This document shows positions 1-8,655 of a stretch of DNA of 27,449 bases, one piece after another. The first letter of the stretch is position 1, and the number at the start of each line of letters is the position of its first letter. Where the stretch lies: NCBI GenBank assembly GCA_051657165.1, contig JBOFKD010000281.1:1-27449 (forward strand), read 5' to 3'. The stretch comes from UBA7332 sp051657165. GTDB lineage: Bacteria; Bacteroidota; Bacteroidia; Bacteroidales; UBA7332. A program made the translations under genes and the position numbers. The notes beneath the pieces were generated by a model. That model had not been told where the DNA came from. It did not search any database and saw nothing but the letters and a program-made list of their open reading frames with translations.

Positions 1-54
1 CGTTATGGCCACAGGATTTTAAGTCCTGCGTGTCTACCATTTCACCATCCGGGC
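1..54 (-). tRNA. tRNA-Leu (UAA), 3' part cut by window edge
   Basis: Read on the minus strand this begins GCCCGGATGG and contains the D-arm and an anticodon stem-loop with loop CTTAAAA between GGA and TCC, giving anticodon UAA (leucine). The variable arm, T-arm and 3' acceptor strand lie beyond base 1. The next residues (GGCCATAACG) look like the start of the long variable arm expected of a class II tRNA-Leu. It lies 8 nt downstream of tRNA-Gly and is almost certainly on the same transcript. Confidence 0.9.
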
Positions 55-62
55 AGACCTTG

Positions 63-135
63 AGCGAAAGACGGGACTCGAACCCGCGACCCTAACCTTG
101 GCAAGGTTATGCTCTACCAACTGAGCTACTTTCGC
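63..135 (-). tRNA. tRNA-Gly (GCC)
   Basis: The minus strand gives a complete 73-nt cloverleaf. Acceptor strands GCGAAAG and CTTTCGC pair perfectly. The D-arm contains AGCTCAGTTGGTAGAGC, the anticodon stem AACCT/AGGTT encloses loop TGCCA with anticodon GCC, and the T-arm contains GGGTTCGAGTCCC. The discriminator base is T. No CCA is encoded after it (the sequence continues CAAGG), so CCA would be added by the nucleotidyltransferase. It is the first gene of a Gly-Leu tRNA operon. Confidence 0.97.
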
Positions 136-177
136 GTTTTGTTTTTGTTATCACCTGTTGTGTTGTGATTACGTGTG

Positions 178-208
178 CAAAGGTAGGGCTTTTTTTTATA
201 CTTGCAAA
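178..208 (-). promoter_or_regulatory. Bacteroides-type promoter of the tRNA-Gly/Leu operon
   Basis: On the minus strand, TTTG (208-205) is followed after exactly 19 nt by TACCTTTG (185-178). This fits the published Bacteroides primary-sigma consensus TTTG-N19-21-TAnnTTTG without mismatch. Transcription would begin near 170, about 35 nt before the tRNA-Gly 5' end. Together with the promoter at 25303, it is the best consensus match in the window. Confidence 0.8.
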
Positions 209-662
209 TTTTAGACAAACTTTTTTTTGTGTGTTTGCTCGTGTACAGGGTGTTTGTGGGGCTTAATATTCTGATAATAGGAGAGATAATGGCATGAAAA
301 AAAGTTTGATTTTTTTTGTCGATTATGTCTGAAAGTCTGCACCTGGATTGAGTTTATGTCAAATGTCGTTTGAAAGTAGAGTCGATTTTTTTTGCAATAG
401 TCTAATTTTTCTGCGGTAAGTGACATCTTTGCTATAGTTGACTCCTGTTTCTCGATGTTAAACTGCTAGTCTCTTCATGGATTATTATACTGAGAGCAGA
501 GGTTAGCATATAAATACGTTTGATGTTTTTGTATTCTCTTATTCCTTCTTCTAAATTATGATCTTCCGGATTGTGACGTAAAAGACTGATTATTGATATT
601 TATATTCTGTCGTATCTAAGCTAAATCTTAAATATAAAGCAGCTAATTATGAATAAAAGAAA
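209..662. other. Intergenic stretch without a recognisable gene
   Basis: This AT-rich gap of about 450 nt separates the tRNA operon from the susCD terminator. The only sizeable open frame (211-426, minus) encodes a low-complexity peptide rich in Lys, His and Gln. It resembles no family, and its end crowds the tRNA promoter. I see no convincing RNA gene or repeat here. Confidence 0.5.
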
Positions 663-696
663 AAGAGGATTGTCTGGTTTATCAGACAATCCTCTT
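663..696 (-). terminator. Intrinsic terminator of the susC-susD operon
   Basis: A perfect 14-bp inverted repeat (663-676 with 683-696) encloses the 6-nt loop GTTTAT. In the minus-strand transcript it is followed by a U-rich run (TTTTTCTTTTATTC, 664-651). It lies 70 nt beyond the susD stop codon. Confidence 0.85.
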
Positions 697-765
697 AACT
701 AAAGAAGATAATGTGTTTTTACAAAATATAGTTTGATCTAAGATCAAAAAAGCGTTCAGGCTATC

Positions 766-2178
766 TTAAAATCCCGGATTTTGAACTAATCCCGGATTAA
801 CATCCGTTTCTGATTGAGGTATAGGGCAAATGATGTCAAAAGCATTTGGTTTGCGTACATCGCTTGTATTCCATGACGGAACATCTTTATTATTACGAAC
901 CAGGTCAAAAAGACGGTGGTTTTCGCAGAATAATTCGATACGACGCTCAGCAAGAATATCATCAATTGTGATATTTGATTTTGCTTCAAAACCACTTTCG
1001 AATCTTGATTCTCTTAATTCATTATAGTATTTGTCTGCTTTTTCTTGTTGTCCAAGTTTTAGTGCAGCTTCAGATGCTATATAATAAACCTCTGCAAGAC
1101 GAATGATTTTAGGGTTGTTTACATACATTTTGTTGGTTGCGTCAGGGCGACCTTTATACTTCATAGTAAACCATCCGGTGTAAGAGCCTTTAGTTTCCTG
1201 ATTAATCATTGTTTTACGTACATCAGTGCTATCTTTAATACTGTTGAATATTTCAAGAATATCGTCATTTACTGCTACCTCTGCATAACCATTTATAGAA
1301 GTAAATCCACCTAACGATGTCCGTTGTGGGTTGTTTTTGATATTGTCAGTTGTATAAACTTCAAATAAAGACTCAGAGCTGTTTTCTTCAGTCCATGCTT
1401 TTGCGTAATCTTTAACAGTGTAAAGAGATGCCTTGCTGTTTTCAATTACATTTTCTGCATTTTTCAGCGCTTCATTCCAGTTTCCGTAATACAGCTGAAC
1501 ACGAGCCAGTAAAGCTTGAGCTGCGTATTTGTTGATTCCGCCACCGATATGGGCTTCTGGAAGCATCGGGATAGCTTTTTCAAGATCAGCAATAATGAAA
1601 TCGTATGTTTCTTTTAGAGTTGAACGTGTAAACTTGTCAAAAACACTGAATACACGGTCATTGATAACCACTCCGGAGTTTGCTTTATTGATGTCAACGC
1701 CATCAACTGTGGGGATCTGAGCATATAAACGAGCCATGTCGAAGTGTAGCAGAGCTCTGGTTGCAATAAGCTGTCCGGTAATTGCAGTTGCTTTTTCTTG
1801 TCCTGCGAATTTTTCGCCGGCAGCTAAAGCTTGATTCGCCCATGCGCTTGTAATAGAAAGCCACTGGTAGAAACCTTTTGCCTGGTGTTGCTGCTTGTTT
1901 AAAGCAAAGTTTGTGATTTCTGAAATTTGATTACTGTTCTGGATCACTTTTGTATCTCCTCCTTTACAGTCTGCATATAATCCAAGGCTTCCTGCATGAA
2001 GATACTGAGAGTATGACATTCTCTGAAAAACACCATTCAGAGCTTTTTGATAGTCACCGATTGATTCTATTGCCATATCCGTCGGTAGTGACGTTGACGG
2101 AGCTGTGTTCAGGTCGTTTGAGCATGCTGAAAATAGAAGCGATGCGCTTAGAGCTGACAGTATATATATTTTTTTCAT
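766..2178 (-). CDS. SusD/RagB-family nutrient-binding outer-membrane lipoprotein
   Basis: Surface lipoprotein that caps the SusC channel and captures the nutrient before TonB-driven import. The first 19 residues form a lipoprotein signal with lipobox LFSAC, so Cys19 would be acylated. The 470-residue length is normal for the family. The N-terminal half is rich in helices of the SusD TPR-like type (for example ARALLHFDMARLYAQIPTV near 140-160 and QALLARVQLYYGNWNEALK near 220-240). The C-terminal part has the usual RRIELFCENHRLFDLVR block and ends in NPGF, the typical family ending. It is the second gene of the operon, 86 nt after susC, with a hairpin between them and a terminator after it. The substrate cannot be inferred: no glycosidase, peptidase or sigma/anti-sigma pair is adjacent. 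It is shorter and more generic than starch SusD, so I give no gene symbol. Confidence 0.93.
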   Translation of the reverse strand: MKKIYILSALSASLLFSACSNDLNTAPSTSLPTDMAIESIGDYQKALNGVFQRMSYSQYLHAGSLGLYADCKGGDTKVIQNSNQISEITNFALNKQQHQAKGFYQWLSITSAWANQALAAGEKFAGQEKATAITGQLIATRALLHFDMARLYAQIPTVDGVDINKANSGVVINDRVFSVFDKFTRSTLKETYDFIIADLEKAIPMLPEAHIGGGINKYAAQALLARVQLYYGNWNEALKNAENVIENSKASLYTVKDYAKAWTEENSSESLFEVYTTDNIKNNPQRTSLGGFTSINGYAEVAVNDDILEIFNSIKDSTDVRKTMINQETKGSYTGWFTMKYKGRPDATNKMYVNNPKIIRLAEVYYIASEAALKLGQQEKADKYYNELRESRFESGFEAKSNITIDDILAERRIELFCENHRLFDLVRNNKDVPSWNTSDVRKPNAFDIICPIPQSETDVNPGLVQNPGF

Positions 2179-2197
2179 TGTTGTCTAGTTTATTGAA

Positions 2198-2229
2198 TTT
2201 CCCCTTTCTGTGAATATAGAAAGGGGAAA
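2198..2229 (-). promoter_or_regulatory. Intercistronic hairpin between susC and susD
   Basis: A perfect 12-bp inverted repeat (TTTCCCCTTTCT at 2198-2209 with AGAAAGGGGAAA at 2218-2229) encloses an 8-nt loop. The sequence after the stem on the minus strand (TTCAATAAAC) is not a U-run, so it is a poor intrinsic terminator. It starts 35 nt after the susC stop and ends 19 nt before the susD start. An mRNA-stabilising 3' end or partial attenuator that sets the SusC:SusD ratio is plausible, but that is inference. Confidence 0.6.
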
Positions 2230-2264
2230 ATATTAAAATGAACTATGATCTCTGTTTGCTGAAA

Positions 2265-5200
2265 TTAGAATGCTACGTTAACTCCGAAAGATACTGTGCG
2301 TGCAAGTGGAGTATCACCTGTGCGGTATCCGTTAAGAGGAACTTCTAATTCCATATTTTTTGTTGCTGCATATAAGAAGCAAAGGTTTGTTGCTGATACG
2401 TTGAATACAACATTGCTCAGTTTTAGTTTTGAAACAACAGAACCAGGCAGCTGATATGCAAATCCGATTTCTTTCAGACGGATAAAGTCTGTAGACTTGA
2501 TATATCTGCTTGAGAATAGGTCTGTTCTTTTTTCTGAATCGAGTGTTGGACGTGGGTTGTCTACTTTATCACCCGGTTTTGTCCAGTAATTACCAGCTAC
2601 GTCTTTTGAAATATTAGTTCCTGTACGAAAGCCATCATTGTGCATGAAATACTCAGGATAATTGAATAAATGTCCACCAAACTGATATGTTAGTAATACA
2701 TTTAATGAGAATCCTTTGTATGATACAGAGTTGTTCAAAGCACCTGTAACGCTTGGATATGCTTTTGCTACAATTGAGCGCTGTGCTGAACTGGCATTGT
2801 TTACTACGTTGTCAGCTGAGTATGGTTTTGTCGGATCCTTCAGGAATTCAGCTTTCCCTGTTTCTGAATTTACACCTACGTATGTAGGGAGATAGAATGA
2901 GTAAAGATCTTTACCTTCTTCATATCTGTAGAAGTCTCCATCACCCATATTCATTGGTGTACCACCAGGTAGTTTCTCAACAACCGCTTTTAATGTAGAA
3001 AGAGAGAAGTCTGCTCCCCAGCGAACAGGCGATTTTAACATGTCTGTACCATGGAATTCAAATTCTACCCCTTTATTTGAGATCTCGCCTGCATTTTTCA
3101 ATACAGATGTAAATCCTGTTGAAGCAGAAACCGGAACTTCCATAATCAGGTTGTCTGTGTATTTGTTGAAGTATTCAACAGTGAATGCGAAACGCTCAGC
3201 CAATGTCAGGTCGATACCAGCATTGAAGTTTTTACTTCTTTCCCATCCTAAGTTTTTGTTTTCAGGCTGGAATGGATAGATAGCTGCATTGCTTCCGTAG
3301 ATACCATCAAACTTATATAATCCAAGGTGTCCGTAGAATGAATCAGGCAGACGTCCGTTTGTTCCGTATGATGCACGTAGTTTACCATCTGTAAGAATCT
3401 CGTTCCCTTGAAGGACTGATTCCTGAGTAAATCTCCATGATCCCGATACCGAGTAGAAGATACCTGTGCGTTTGTCTGCTCCCAATTGAGAAGAACGGTC
3501 AGCACGAATATTTGCTCCTAAGTAATATTTGTTATCAAAGTTATAGTTAACATTTGACAGGAATGACTGAAGGAAACTGTTGTCCGTTTGTCCAAGTGCT
3601 CTGGATGGAGCTCCTACAGAAAGATCCGGAAGTTTGTCTGTTGAATAGTTTGTAACAGCAGCCTGAGTATATCTTCTGTTGTACTTCTGAACTTCATATC
3701 CGCCTAAAGCATCCAGATTATGCTTTTCGTTAAACGTTTTAGAGTATTGAAGGATATTTGATGACGTAAGTGTCATTACTTTGTAATCATCTGTTTGTCC
3801 CATACCGCCTACGTTCATACCGTCAATTGAGTTTGGACCCCAGTATTCGTTGATGAATGCATTCGAGAAATCCAGACCGTTAGTTGAACGGAACTGAAGG
3901 TCTTTTGTGAATTTAACCGTAAAGTTTACGTTACCAAGAGCACGATAGTTTTCTGTTTTCAAGAATTTATCTTTGCCGTTCAGCTCGTAATATGGGCTGA
4001 TACCGCGTCCCATAAGAACCTGATTGTATTCGCCATCTTTATCTTTAAGCATTTTTGTCGGATTTGATTGTTGTAACAATCCTAGAGGAGATCCAAATCC
4101 AATTCCTTGCTCCTGATTTGACTGATCACGATATCCGTTTTGTTTTGTGTATGAAAGTTGAGCTTTCATATCCACATCTAACCATTTCGCAACTTCATTA
4201 TTTGAGTTGATAATCCCTGAATAACGCTCAAAGTCAGTTCCACGAGCCAAACCTTCGATATTCTGATATCCTAAGCTTGTATAGAATTTACTTTTCTCAG
4301 AACCTCCCGAAACAGATAACTGATAGTTTTGATCCATACCGTTTTTATAGATATAATCTCTCCAGTCTGCACCGTTAGTGCGTGTCAGTCCGCGTTTGTC
4401 CATTTGGGCATCTGCATACTGATCAGCTGTATCATATCCTTTGATACCACCATTATCGTTATAATAGTTGATCGTTGCAGCTCTTGAGTAATCATAATAT
4501 TCAGTACCGCTCATAATCTCGTATGAGTTAGTAGCCATTGATGATACACCGAAGTTTGCCTGTAGGTTCACATTTACTTTACCTGCTTTACCGCGTTTTG
4601 TAGTAATGATGATTACACCATTAGCTGCACGTGATCCGTACAGAGAAGCAGCAGCAGCATCTTTCAATACTGTTAGTGATTCAATGTCATTTGGATTTAG
4701 TGAGCTTAAGATGTTTGATGACGCGCGGCTGTTAAAGTTGCCATTGTCAACAGGAACACCATCGATAACATATAAAGGTGATGTAGATGATGAAATAGAT
4801 CCGATACCACGTACCTGAATTTCACCTGCTGCACCCGGGTCTCCCGTTGTAGATGCTACACGCACCCCTGAGACTTTACCCGAAAGAGCTTTGTCTACAG
4901 ACTCCACGCTAGGAACATTTAAAGACTCGGACTTAACATTTGAGGCCGAACCTGTAAATGATGATTTCTTAGCTGTACCGTACGCTACTACGATTACTTC
5001 GTCCAGAGCCTGACTGGCAGACGAAAGTACAATGCGCATATTTGGTTTTGCAGTTTCTTCTTTTGCCTGAAGTCCTACGTAAGAAACGACCAAAGTCTTT
5101 GATTCTCCGTCAGGGATTTCTAAATTAAATTTTCCGTCAAAGTCGGTAACAGTTCCTATAGTTGTACCTTTTACAACAATTGATGCACCAATTACCGGTA

Positions 5201-5303
5201 GATTATCTTCCGCTGAAATCACCACTCCGGATGCTTTCGTTTGTGCAGCAAGATAACTTATGCCTATTAGCAGGCATGCCAGAATACTAGTCAATCTTCT
5301 CAT
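2265..5303 (-). CDS. SusC/RagA-family TonB-linked outer-membrane transporter
   Basis: Large outer-membrane beta-barrel that imports a bound nutrient using TonB/ExbBD energy. Residues 1-20 are a Sec signal peptide (cleavage near YLAAQ). About 25-95 is a carboxypeptidase-regulatory-like domain (GVVISAEDNLPVIGASIVVK, then TDFDGKFNLEI). A TonB-box-like segment DEVIVVAYGT lies near 100. A plug domain follows to about 220, including YVIDGVPVDNGNF and DPNDIES-like and ASLYGSRAANGVIIITTK motifs, and then a long barrel ending in aromatic Phe. The 1012 residues fit the family. There is no N-terminal STN domain, so it is unlikely to be a transducer that signals to an anti-sigma factor. It is the first gene of the operon with susD, behind a probable promoter at 5354-5383. 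Substrate unknown. Confidence 0.95.
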   Translation of the reverse strand: MRRLTSILACLLIGISYLAAQTKASGVVISAEDNLPVIGASIVVKGTTIGTVTDFDGKFNLEIPDGESKTLVVSYVGLQAKEETAKPNMRIVLSSASQALDEVIVVAYGTAKKSSFTGSASNVKSESLNVPSVESVDKALSGKVSGVRVASTTGDPGAAGEIQVRGIGSISSSTSPLYVIDGVPVDNGNFNSRASSNILSSLNPNDIESLTVLKDAAAASLYGSRAANGVIIITTKRGKAGKVNVNLQANFGVSSMATNSYEIMSGTEYYDYSRAATINYYNDNGGIKGYDTADQYADAQMDKRGLTRTNGADWRDYIYKNGMDQNYQLSVSGGSEKSKFYTSLGYQNIEGLARGTDFERYSGIINSNNEVAKWLDVDMKAQLSYTKQNGYRDQSNQEQGIGFGSPLGLLQQSNPTKMLKDKDGEYNQVLMGRGISPYYELNGKDKFLKTENYRALGNVNFTVKFTKDLQFRSTNGLDFSNAFINEYWGPNSIDGMNVGGMGQTDDYKVMTLTSSNILQYSKTFNEKHNLDALGGYEVQKYNRRYTQAAVTNYSTDKLPDLSVGAPSRALGQTDNSFLQSFLSNVNYNFDNKYYLGANIRADRSSQLGADKRTGIFYSVSGSWRFTQESVLQGNEILTDGKLRASYGTNGRLPDSFYGHLGLYKFDGIYGSNAAIYPFQPENKNLGWERSKNFNAGIDLTLAERFAFTVEYFNKYTDNLIMEVPVSASTGFTSVLKNAGEISNKGVEFEFHGTDMLKSPVRWGADFSLSTLKAVVEKLPGGTPMNMGDGDFYRYEEGKDLYSFYLPTYVGVNSETGKAEFLKDPTKPYSADNVVNNASSAQRSIVAKAYPSVTGALNNSVSYKGFSLNVLLTYQFGGHLFNYPEYFMHNDGFRTGTNISKDVAGNYWTKPGDKVDNPRPTLDSEKRTDLFSSRYIKSTDFIRLKEIGFAYQLPGSVVSKLKLSNVVFNVSATNLCFLYAATKNMELEVPLNGYRTGDTPLARTVSFGVNVAF

Positions 5304-5353
5304 AAATCAACAATCTTGCATTAAATTAAATTTACACTCGTTTATTTCGTTTG

Positions 5354-5383
5354 CAAAATTAATGGATTAAAATTAACAACAAA
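5354..5383 (-). promoter_or_regulatory. Probable promoter of the susC-susD operon
   Basis: On the minus strand, TTTG (5383-5380) and TAATTTTG (5361-5354) are separated by 18 nt, one less than the usual Bacteroides spacing. Transcription would start near 5347, about 44 nt before the susC ATG. The -7 element is a perfect TAnnTTTG match. The short spacer lowers confidence. Confidence 0.55.
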
Positions 5384-6174
5384 ATTGTGATTTTTGACGT
5401 TTCGGCTAATTCAAATACTATGCCATAAATCTATCAAAATGGCCAATTGAATGCCTTTAATTATGATTATATGCTATTTGCGGTCTTTAAAAGTGTGCAA
5501 ATTGTAACTTATGGGTGTTTTGTATTGTGCGATTTTTAGAAATGTTCAATAAAGAAAAATTCACATTTTGAGTAATGGTTCTTTGTTTTCGTTTTTATGA
5601 TATGATACGGCTGAAATTATATGATATGTGTGTTGGAATATACATCTTTTTTTGAGTGTATATGTGATATATTGTTAACGTCTGATTGTTATTCTGTTTC
5701 GCCTGATACTCTAAATTGTTGATATATTTGTTTTTGACAGGATGAGTTATTCTGTGTTTTTAAAGTTTAATTATGGAAATATATTCCTTTATTGTGGTTG
5801 TTAGATATTCCTTGATTTATGCTTCTTGTAAGGTGTTATCTCTCATCTGCGCTGTTTTATGTATTTTCTGTTTTAATAATTATACAGATATAATGTTATA
5901 CATATTCATATAGGCTCTCTTTTTTCTGTTTTAGAACAGTATATCATTTGCACGTTAGAGATGTAATTGTTAAAATAAGATAATTGGATGAATAAGCTTG
6001 AAAAGAGATGAGAAATCTTTGTGAACGGACGTTAGGATAAATAATATTATTATATATAATTTGCAGTATTTTGCATTTATTATAATGGAGATTACAATAT
6101 TACTCAGTAATTCTTTGTCTAATATCTATTCTGAAATAAAACTTAGCGTATCAGTTTTGATTTGTAAATAAAAA
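5384..6174. other. Long AT-rich intergenic stretch, no convincing gene
   Basis: Roughly 790 nt of very AT-rich DNA between the susC promoter and the terminator of the next gene. A 28-codon plus-strand frame starting at 6085 (MEITILLSNS...) has no recognisable ribosome binding site or homology. I find no tRNA, repeat array or strong hairpin. The place where a susCD regulator often lies is empty. Confidence 0.5.
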
Positions 6175-6210
6175 ACCCTGCTGACAAATAAATTAAAATG
6201 TCAACAGGGT
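6175..6210 (-). terminator. Intrinsic terminator of the 489-residue protein gene
   Basis: The inverted repeat ACCCTGCTGACA (6175-6186) pairs with TGTCAACAGGGT (6199-6210) apart from one wobble position. On the minus strand it is followed by a U-rich run (complement of AAATAAAAAA at 6166-6175). It begins 12 nt after the stop codon. Confidence 0.85.
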
Positions 6211-6222
6211 GATATATTATGA

Positions 6223-7692
6223 TTATGCTCTGAAGCCTCTTATGGCTCTGGCTATAAATTCCAGATGAGTCTGAGCTGTTTTCTTTCCGCCACGTGCTCC
6301 TGTCGAAGACTGGAATGCAATGTCAGACATTTTTTTACTGCCGATAATTGCCCGGAGCAATGTGTCCGGACACATATATTTGCACATAAGCATTTTTATA
6401 CCATTAGCTTCAGTAAGTTCTTTATTATAGGATAGGTTCTTCGGATCCTTAATATAAGATGCTAACCCCGGAGCAAGCATAATTCCTTCTTCATCAGAAG
6501 CAAAAACAAGTACATTTGAATTGCCGAAACTTTTATGCAAACTTTCTTTGTATTTTTCGAAGTCAGGAAAATCAATAAAGAATGCTTCAAAATCAGGATA
6601 ACATAAAAGCGTTTTACGGCCAGCTACAGATTTAAACTTATCAAATGCTAATTTATGCTCCTGTGCTTTCTCCTGTACTTCTTCTTTTTCTTTATTAAAG
6701 ACCTCTTCGTCAGAAATAATCAGAGAATTCGTAATAAACCATTTATTGTCAAATAAAGTAAGAGAAGCCTGTATGGAATCTCCTTTGTTAAATTCCATAT
6801 TTGCCGGTAAATCGGATTTAGCAATTCTTATCTTTTCATCATTCGTTGTAAGTAACGCATAATGTGTTTTTGTTTCGCCTGTAATCAGGTAAGCTGATTT
6901 TTTACGTGTCTCGATCGTCTCAAAACGCTTCGCACTTTTTTTGTTTACCTGCTCTGCTATTAAAGCAGCCCATTCATTTGTAAACAGAGCTAATGGTCCG
7001 CATGGTTCAGTCTGATTGATTTCTTTCTGATATCCATAAGCCAGTCGCTGTATTTCATCCATGCTTAGCATACCGGCATATGGTTGCAGGAATGCGTTAA
7101 TTTTAGCATCACGTTTAGACGTAGATTCGGCAAATAAATAGGAGTGAGTGAAAATCCAGTAAGCGAAATCCTGGAAGCTTCCTAAATCCTCAGAATTTAC
7201 CAGTGACAAAATATATTGATTCAATTCCTCATTTTCCGGAGCCGTTTCGTAATAGTCCAGCAGCAGGTTATAAAAAATAGAAGCAATATTCAGGATGTAC
7301 GGATCAGCAGGATCGATAACCACACCTTCTTTAACGTTGCGTTGAAGTGTATACCAAATGATAAATTGCAAATCCTGTAGATTTACTTCATTTTCAATAT
7401 AATCTGCATCAATGTCATAGAACGGGAGTTTCTTGTCATAACAAGCTTCATGTTTTGCTGTAAAGGCATTCCATAAAGAAGGAGATGAGATAATATCTTC
7501 AAGATAAGCCGTTGCATAAATCGCACAAAGGCGTAATGCTCCCTTATCTACGTTCGGTAGAGATTTGATTTTTCGAATTGATTTGTAAAGATCATTTGCT
7601 ACGTCAACAAAGAATGGATCTGACTCACAATTTTTATGAAATGGATGGATCTCAGCCCAGTCTTTATTAAATATGCGATCCTGTAAACTCAT
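6223..7692 (-). CDS. Uncharacterised 489-residue protein (possibly DUF3843-like)
   Basis: I do not recognise a biochemical function. The protein appears soluble: no signal peptide and no membrane segment. The N-terminal half is alpha-helical and begins IFNKDWAEIHPFHKN, which is reminiscent of the Bacteroidales DUF3843 family; that match is from memory and weak. A middle region (about 255-325) reads as a small beta-rich domain (YLITGETKTHYALLTTNDEK). Next comes a charged linker (KEKEEVQEKAQEHK), and the C-terminus is basic and glycine-rich (STGARGGKKTAQTH, then ARAIRGFRA). It follows the methyltransferase gene by 170 nt, in a gap that carries an inverted-repeat element, and ends in its own terminator. 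Confidence 0.6.
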   Translation of the reverse strand: MSLQDRIFNKDWAEIHPFHKNCESDPFFVDVANDLYKSIRKIKSLPNVDKGALRLCAIYATAYLEDIISSPSLWNAFTAKHEACYDKKLPFYDIDADYIENEVNLQDLQFIIWYTLQRNVKEGVVIDPADPYILNIASIFYNLLLDYYETAPENEELNQYILSLVNSEDLGSFQDFAYWIFTHSYLFAESTSKRDAKINAFLQPYAGMLSMDEIQRLAYGYQKEINQTEPCGPLALFTNEWAALIAEQVNKKSAKRFETIETRKKSAYLITGETKTHYALLTTNDEKIRIAKSDLPANMEFNKGDSIQASLTLFDNKWFITNSLIISDEEVFNKEKEEVQEKAQEHKLAFDKFKSVAGRKTLLCYPDFEAFFIDFPDFEKYKESLHKSFGNSNVLVFASDEEGIMLAPGLASYIKDPKNLSYNKELTEANGIKMLMCKYMCPDTLLRAIIGSKKMSDIAFQSSTGARGGKKTAQTHLEFIARAIRGFRA

Positions 7693-7741
7693 AAGTCTGT
7701 AAATTCTGATTTAATTATATAATTAGGAAAATAGTTGTAGT

Positions 7742-7806
7742 ATTGAGGTCTTCCCGACTTGTGGGTGTTAATCAATTCAGATTATTTCAAAAGTCAGGAT
7801 GACCAC
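7742..7806. repeat. Short intergenic inverted-repeat element, copy 1
   Basis: The left arm (7745-7763, GAGGTCTTCCCGACTTGTG) is an imperfect inverted repeat of the right arm (7788-7806, CAAAAGTCAGGATGACCAC), with 15 of 19 positions matching by eye. The left 33 nt from 7742 also match 25829-25861 at 26 of 33 positions, including interior GTTAAT. It lies between the methyltransferase gene and the 489-residue protein gene. This could be a miniature mobile element, a REP-like sequence or a conserved RNA hairpin. Confidence 0.5.
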
Positions 7807-7862
7807 ATAGATAAATAAGCAGTGAGAAACTCTTATCAATGATAGTTCATTACGAATCAGTC

Positions 7863-8600
7863 TTATTCATCAATTCGTTTCAATTCTGCCAGATACAGAT
7901 AATGCTCATCTTCATAGATTTTAGTGCATGAAAATCCACAACGTGAAGCATAATCAGCTAATGTGTCGAAATCAATAAAAAGCCAGTTGAATTTAGTTCC
8001 TTTCATTTTACCGTAATCCATACGATAAATAACCTCACCGTAATAATCTGCATTTAAATCAATAAGTGCACTGCCATCTTCTTCTTCAAACATATATATA
8101 ATGTTAGAAGAGTCTACGATAACCGATCCGTTTGGTGAAAGCAACTCTTTGGCCTTCTGGAAGAAATTAGGCAGATTTTTTACCTTCTCCACAATTCCGA
8201 TTCCATTCATCAGCATAAGAAGCGTATCAAACTTCTCATCCGAATAAAAGTCAAAGAAATTGCGGGTTGTAACCTGTTTTACACCTCTGCGGGTCATCAC
8301 TTCAGTGGCTCCCTCAGATAAATCAAGAGCAACAACATCCAGTCCCTGATCCTGAAGATAAAGAGCATGGCTTCCTGCGCCTGCTCCTACATCAAGAACT
8401 CTTCCTTTGCAATGTTTCAGAGCTTCTATTTCAACATCCGGCATTTCTTCGTAGTCACGGAAAAAGATGGAAATGTCCCATTTCTCTGTTTCTGCAATAT
8501 CACTCCATACATTGAATCGTGCATTTCTGTCTCCGTTAAACCAGGCAAGCAGTCCTTTCCCGTAAGCATCCGGATCAACTGTGTATTTTGTTTTACTCAT
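7863..8600 (-). CDS. Class I SAM-dependent methyltransferase
   Basis: Transfers a methyl group from S-adenosylmethionine to an unidentified acceptor. The Rossmann-fold SAM motif I is clear at residues 68-80 (VLDVGAGAGSHAL), and the acidic residue ending motif II is D93 (VVALDLS). A motif III/IV-like segment FDTLLMLMNGIGIV follows. At 245 residues it is a stand-alone domain with no membrane segment. The region before motif I (IFFRDYEEMPDVEIEALKH) resembles generic class-I small-molecule methyltransferases, and I cannot name the substrate. It lies 55 nt downstream of the DHODH-like gene on the same strand. A good -7 element in that gap (8624-8631) suggests it is also transcribed independently. 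Confidence 0.85.
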   Translation of the reverse strand: MSKTKYTVDPDAYGKGLLAWFNGDRNARFNVWSDIAETEKWDISIFFRDYEEMPDVEIEALKHCKGRVLDVGAGAGSHALYLQDQGLDVVALDLSEGATEVMTRRGVKQVTTRNFFDFYSDEKFDTLLMLMNGIGIVEKVKNLPNFFQKAKELLSPNGSVIVDSSNIIYMFEEEDGSALIDLNADYYGEVIYRMDYGKMKGTKFNWLFIDFDTLADYASRCGFSCTKIYEDEHYLYLAELKRIDE

Positions 8601-8623
8601 AATGTGAAATCAGTATTAAACTA

Positions 8624-8654
8624 CAAAGTTACCCTTTTCTATTGAAAAAACAGA
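8624..8654 (-). promoter_or_regulatory. Possible promoter of the methyltransferase gene
   Basis: On the minus strand a perfect TAACTTTG (8631-8624) is preceded, after 19 nt, by TCTG (8654-8651), three of four bases of the -33 TTTG. Transcription would start about 17 nt before the ATG. Confidence 0.45.
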
Positions 8655-8655
8655 G

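Noticed and set aside
211..426. Minus-strand open frame of 71 codons upstream of the tRNA operon
   Set aside because: Low-complexity Lys/His/Gln-rich peptide from AT-rich DNA with no ribosome binding site; its end abuts the tRNA promoter. Judged to be chance.
5731..5755. TTGACAGGATGA resembling the intergenic repeat arm
   Set aside because: Only about eight contiguous bases (CAGGATGA) match and no opposing arm is nearby; likely chance.
6085..6171. 28-codon plus-strand frame in the gap upstream of susC
   Set aside because: No Shine-Dalgarno, no exact promoter element at proper distance and no recognisable sequence; expected by chance in this composition.
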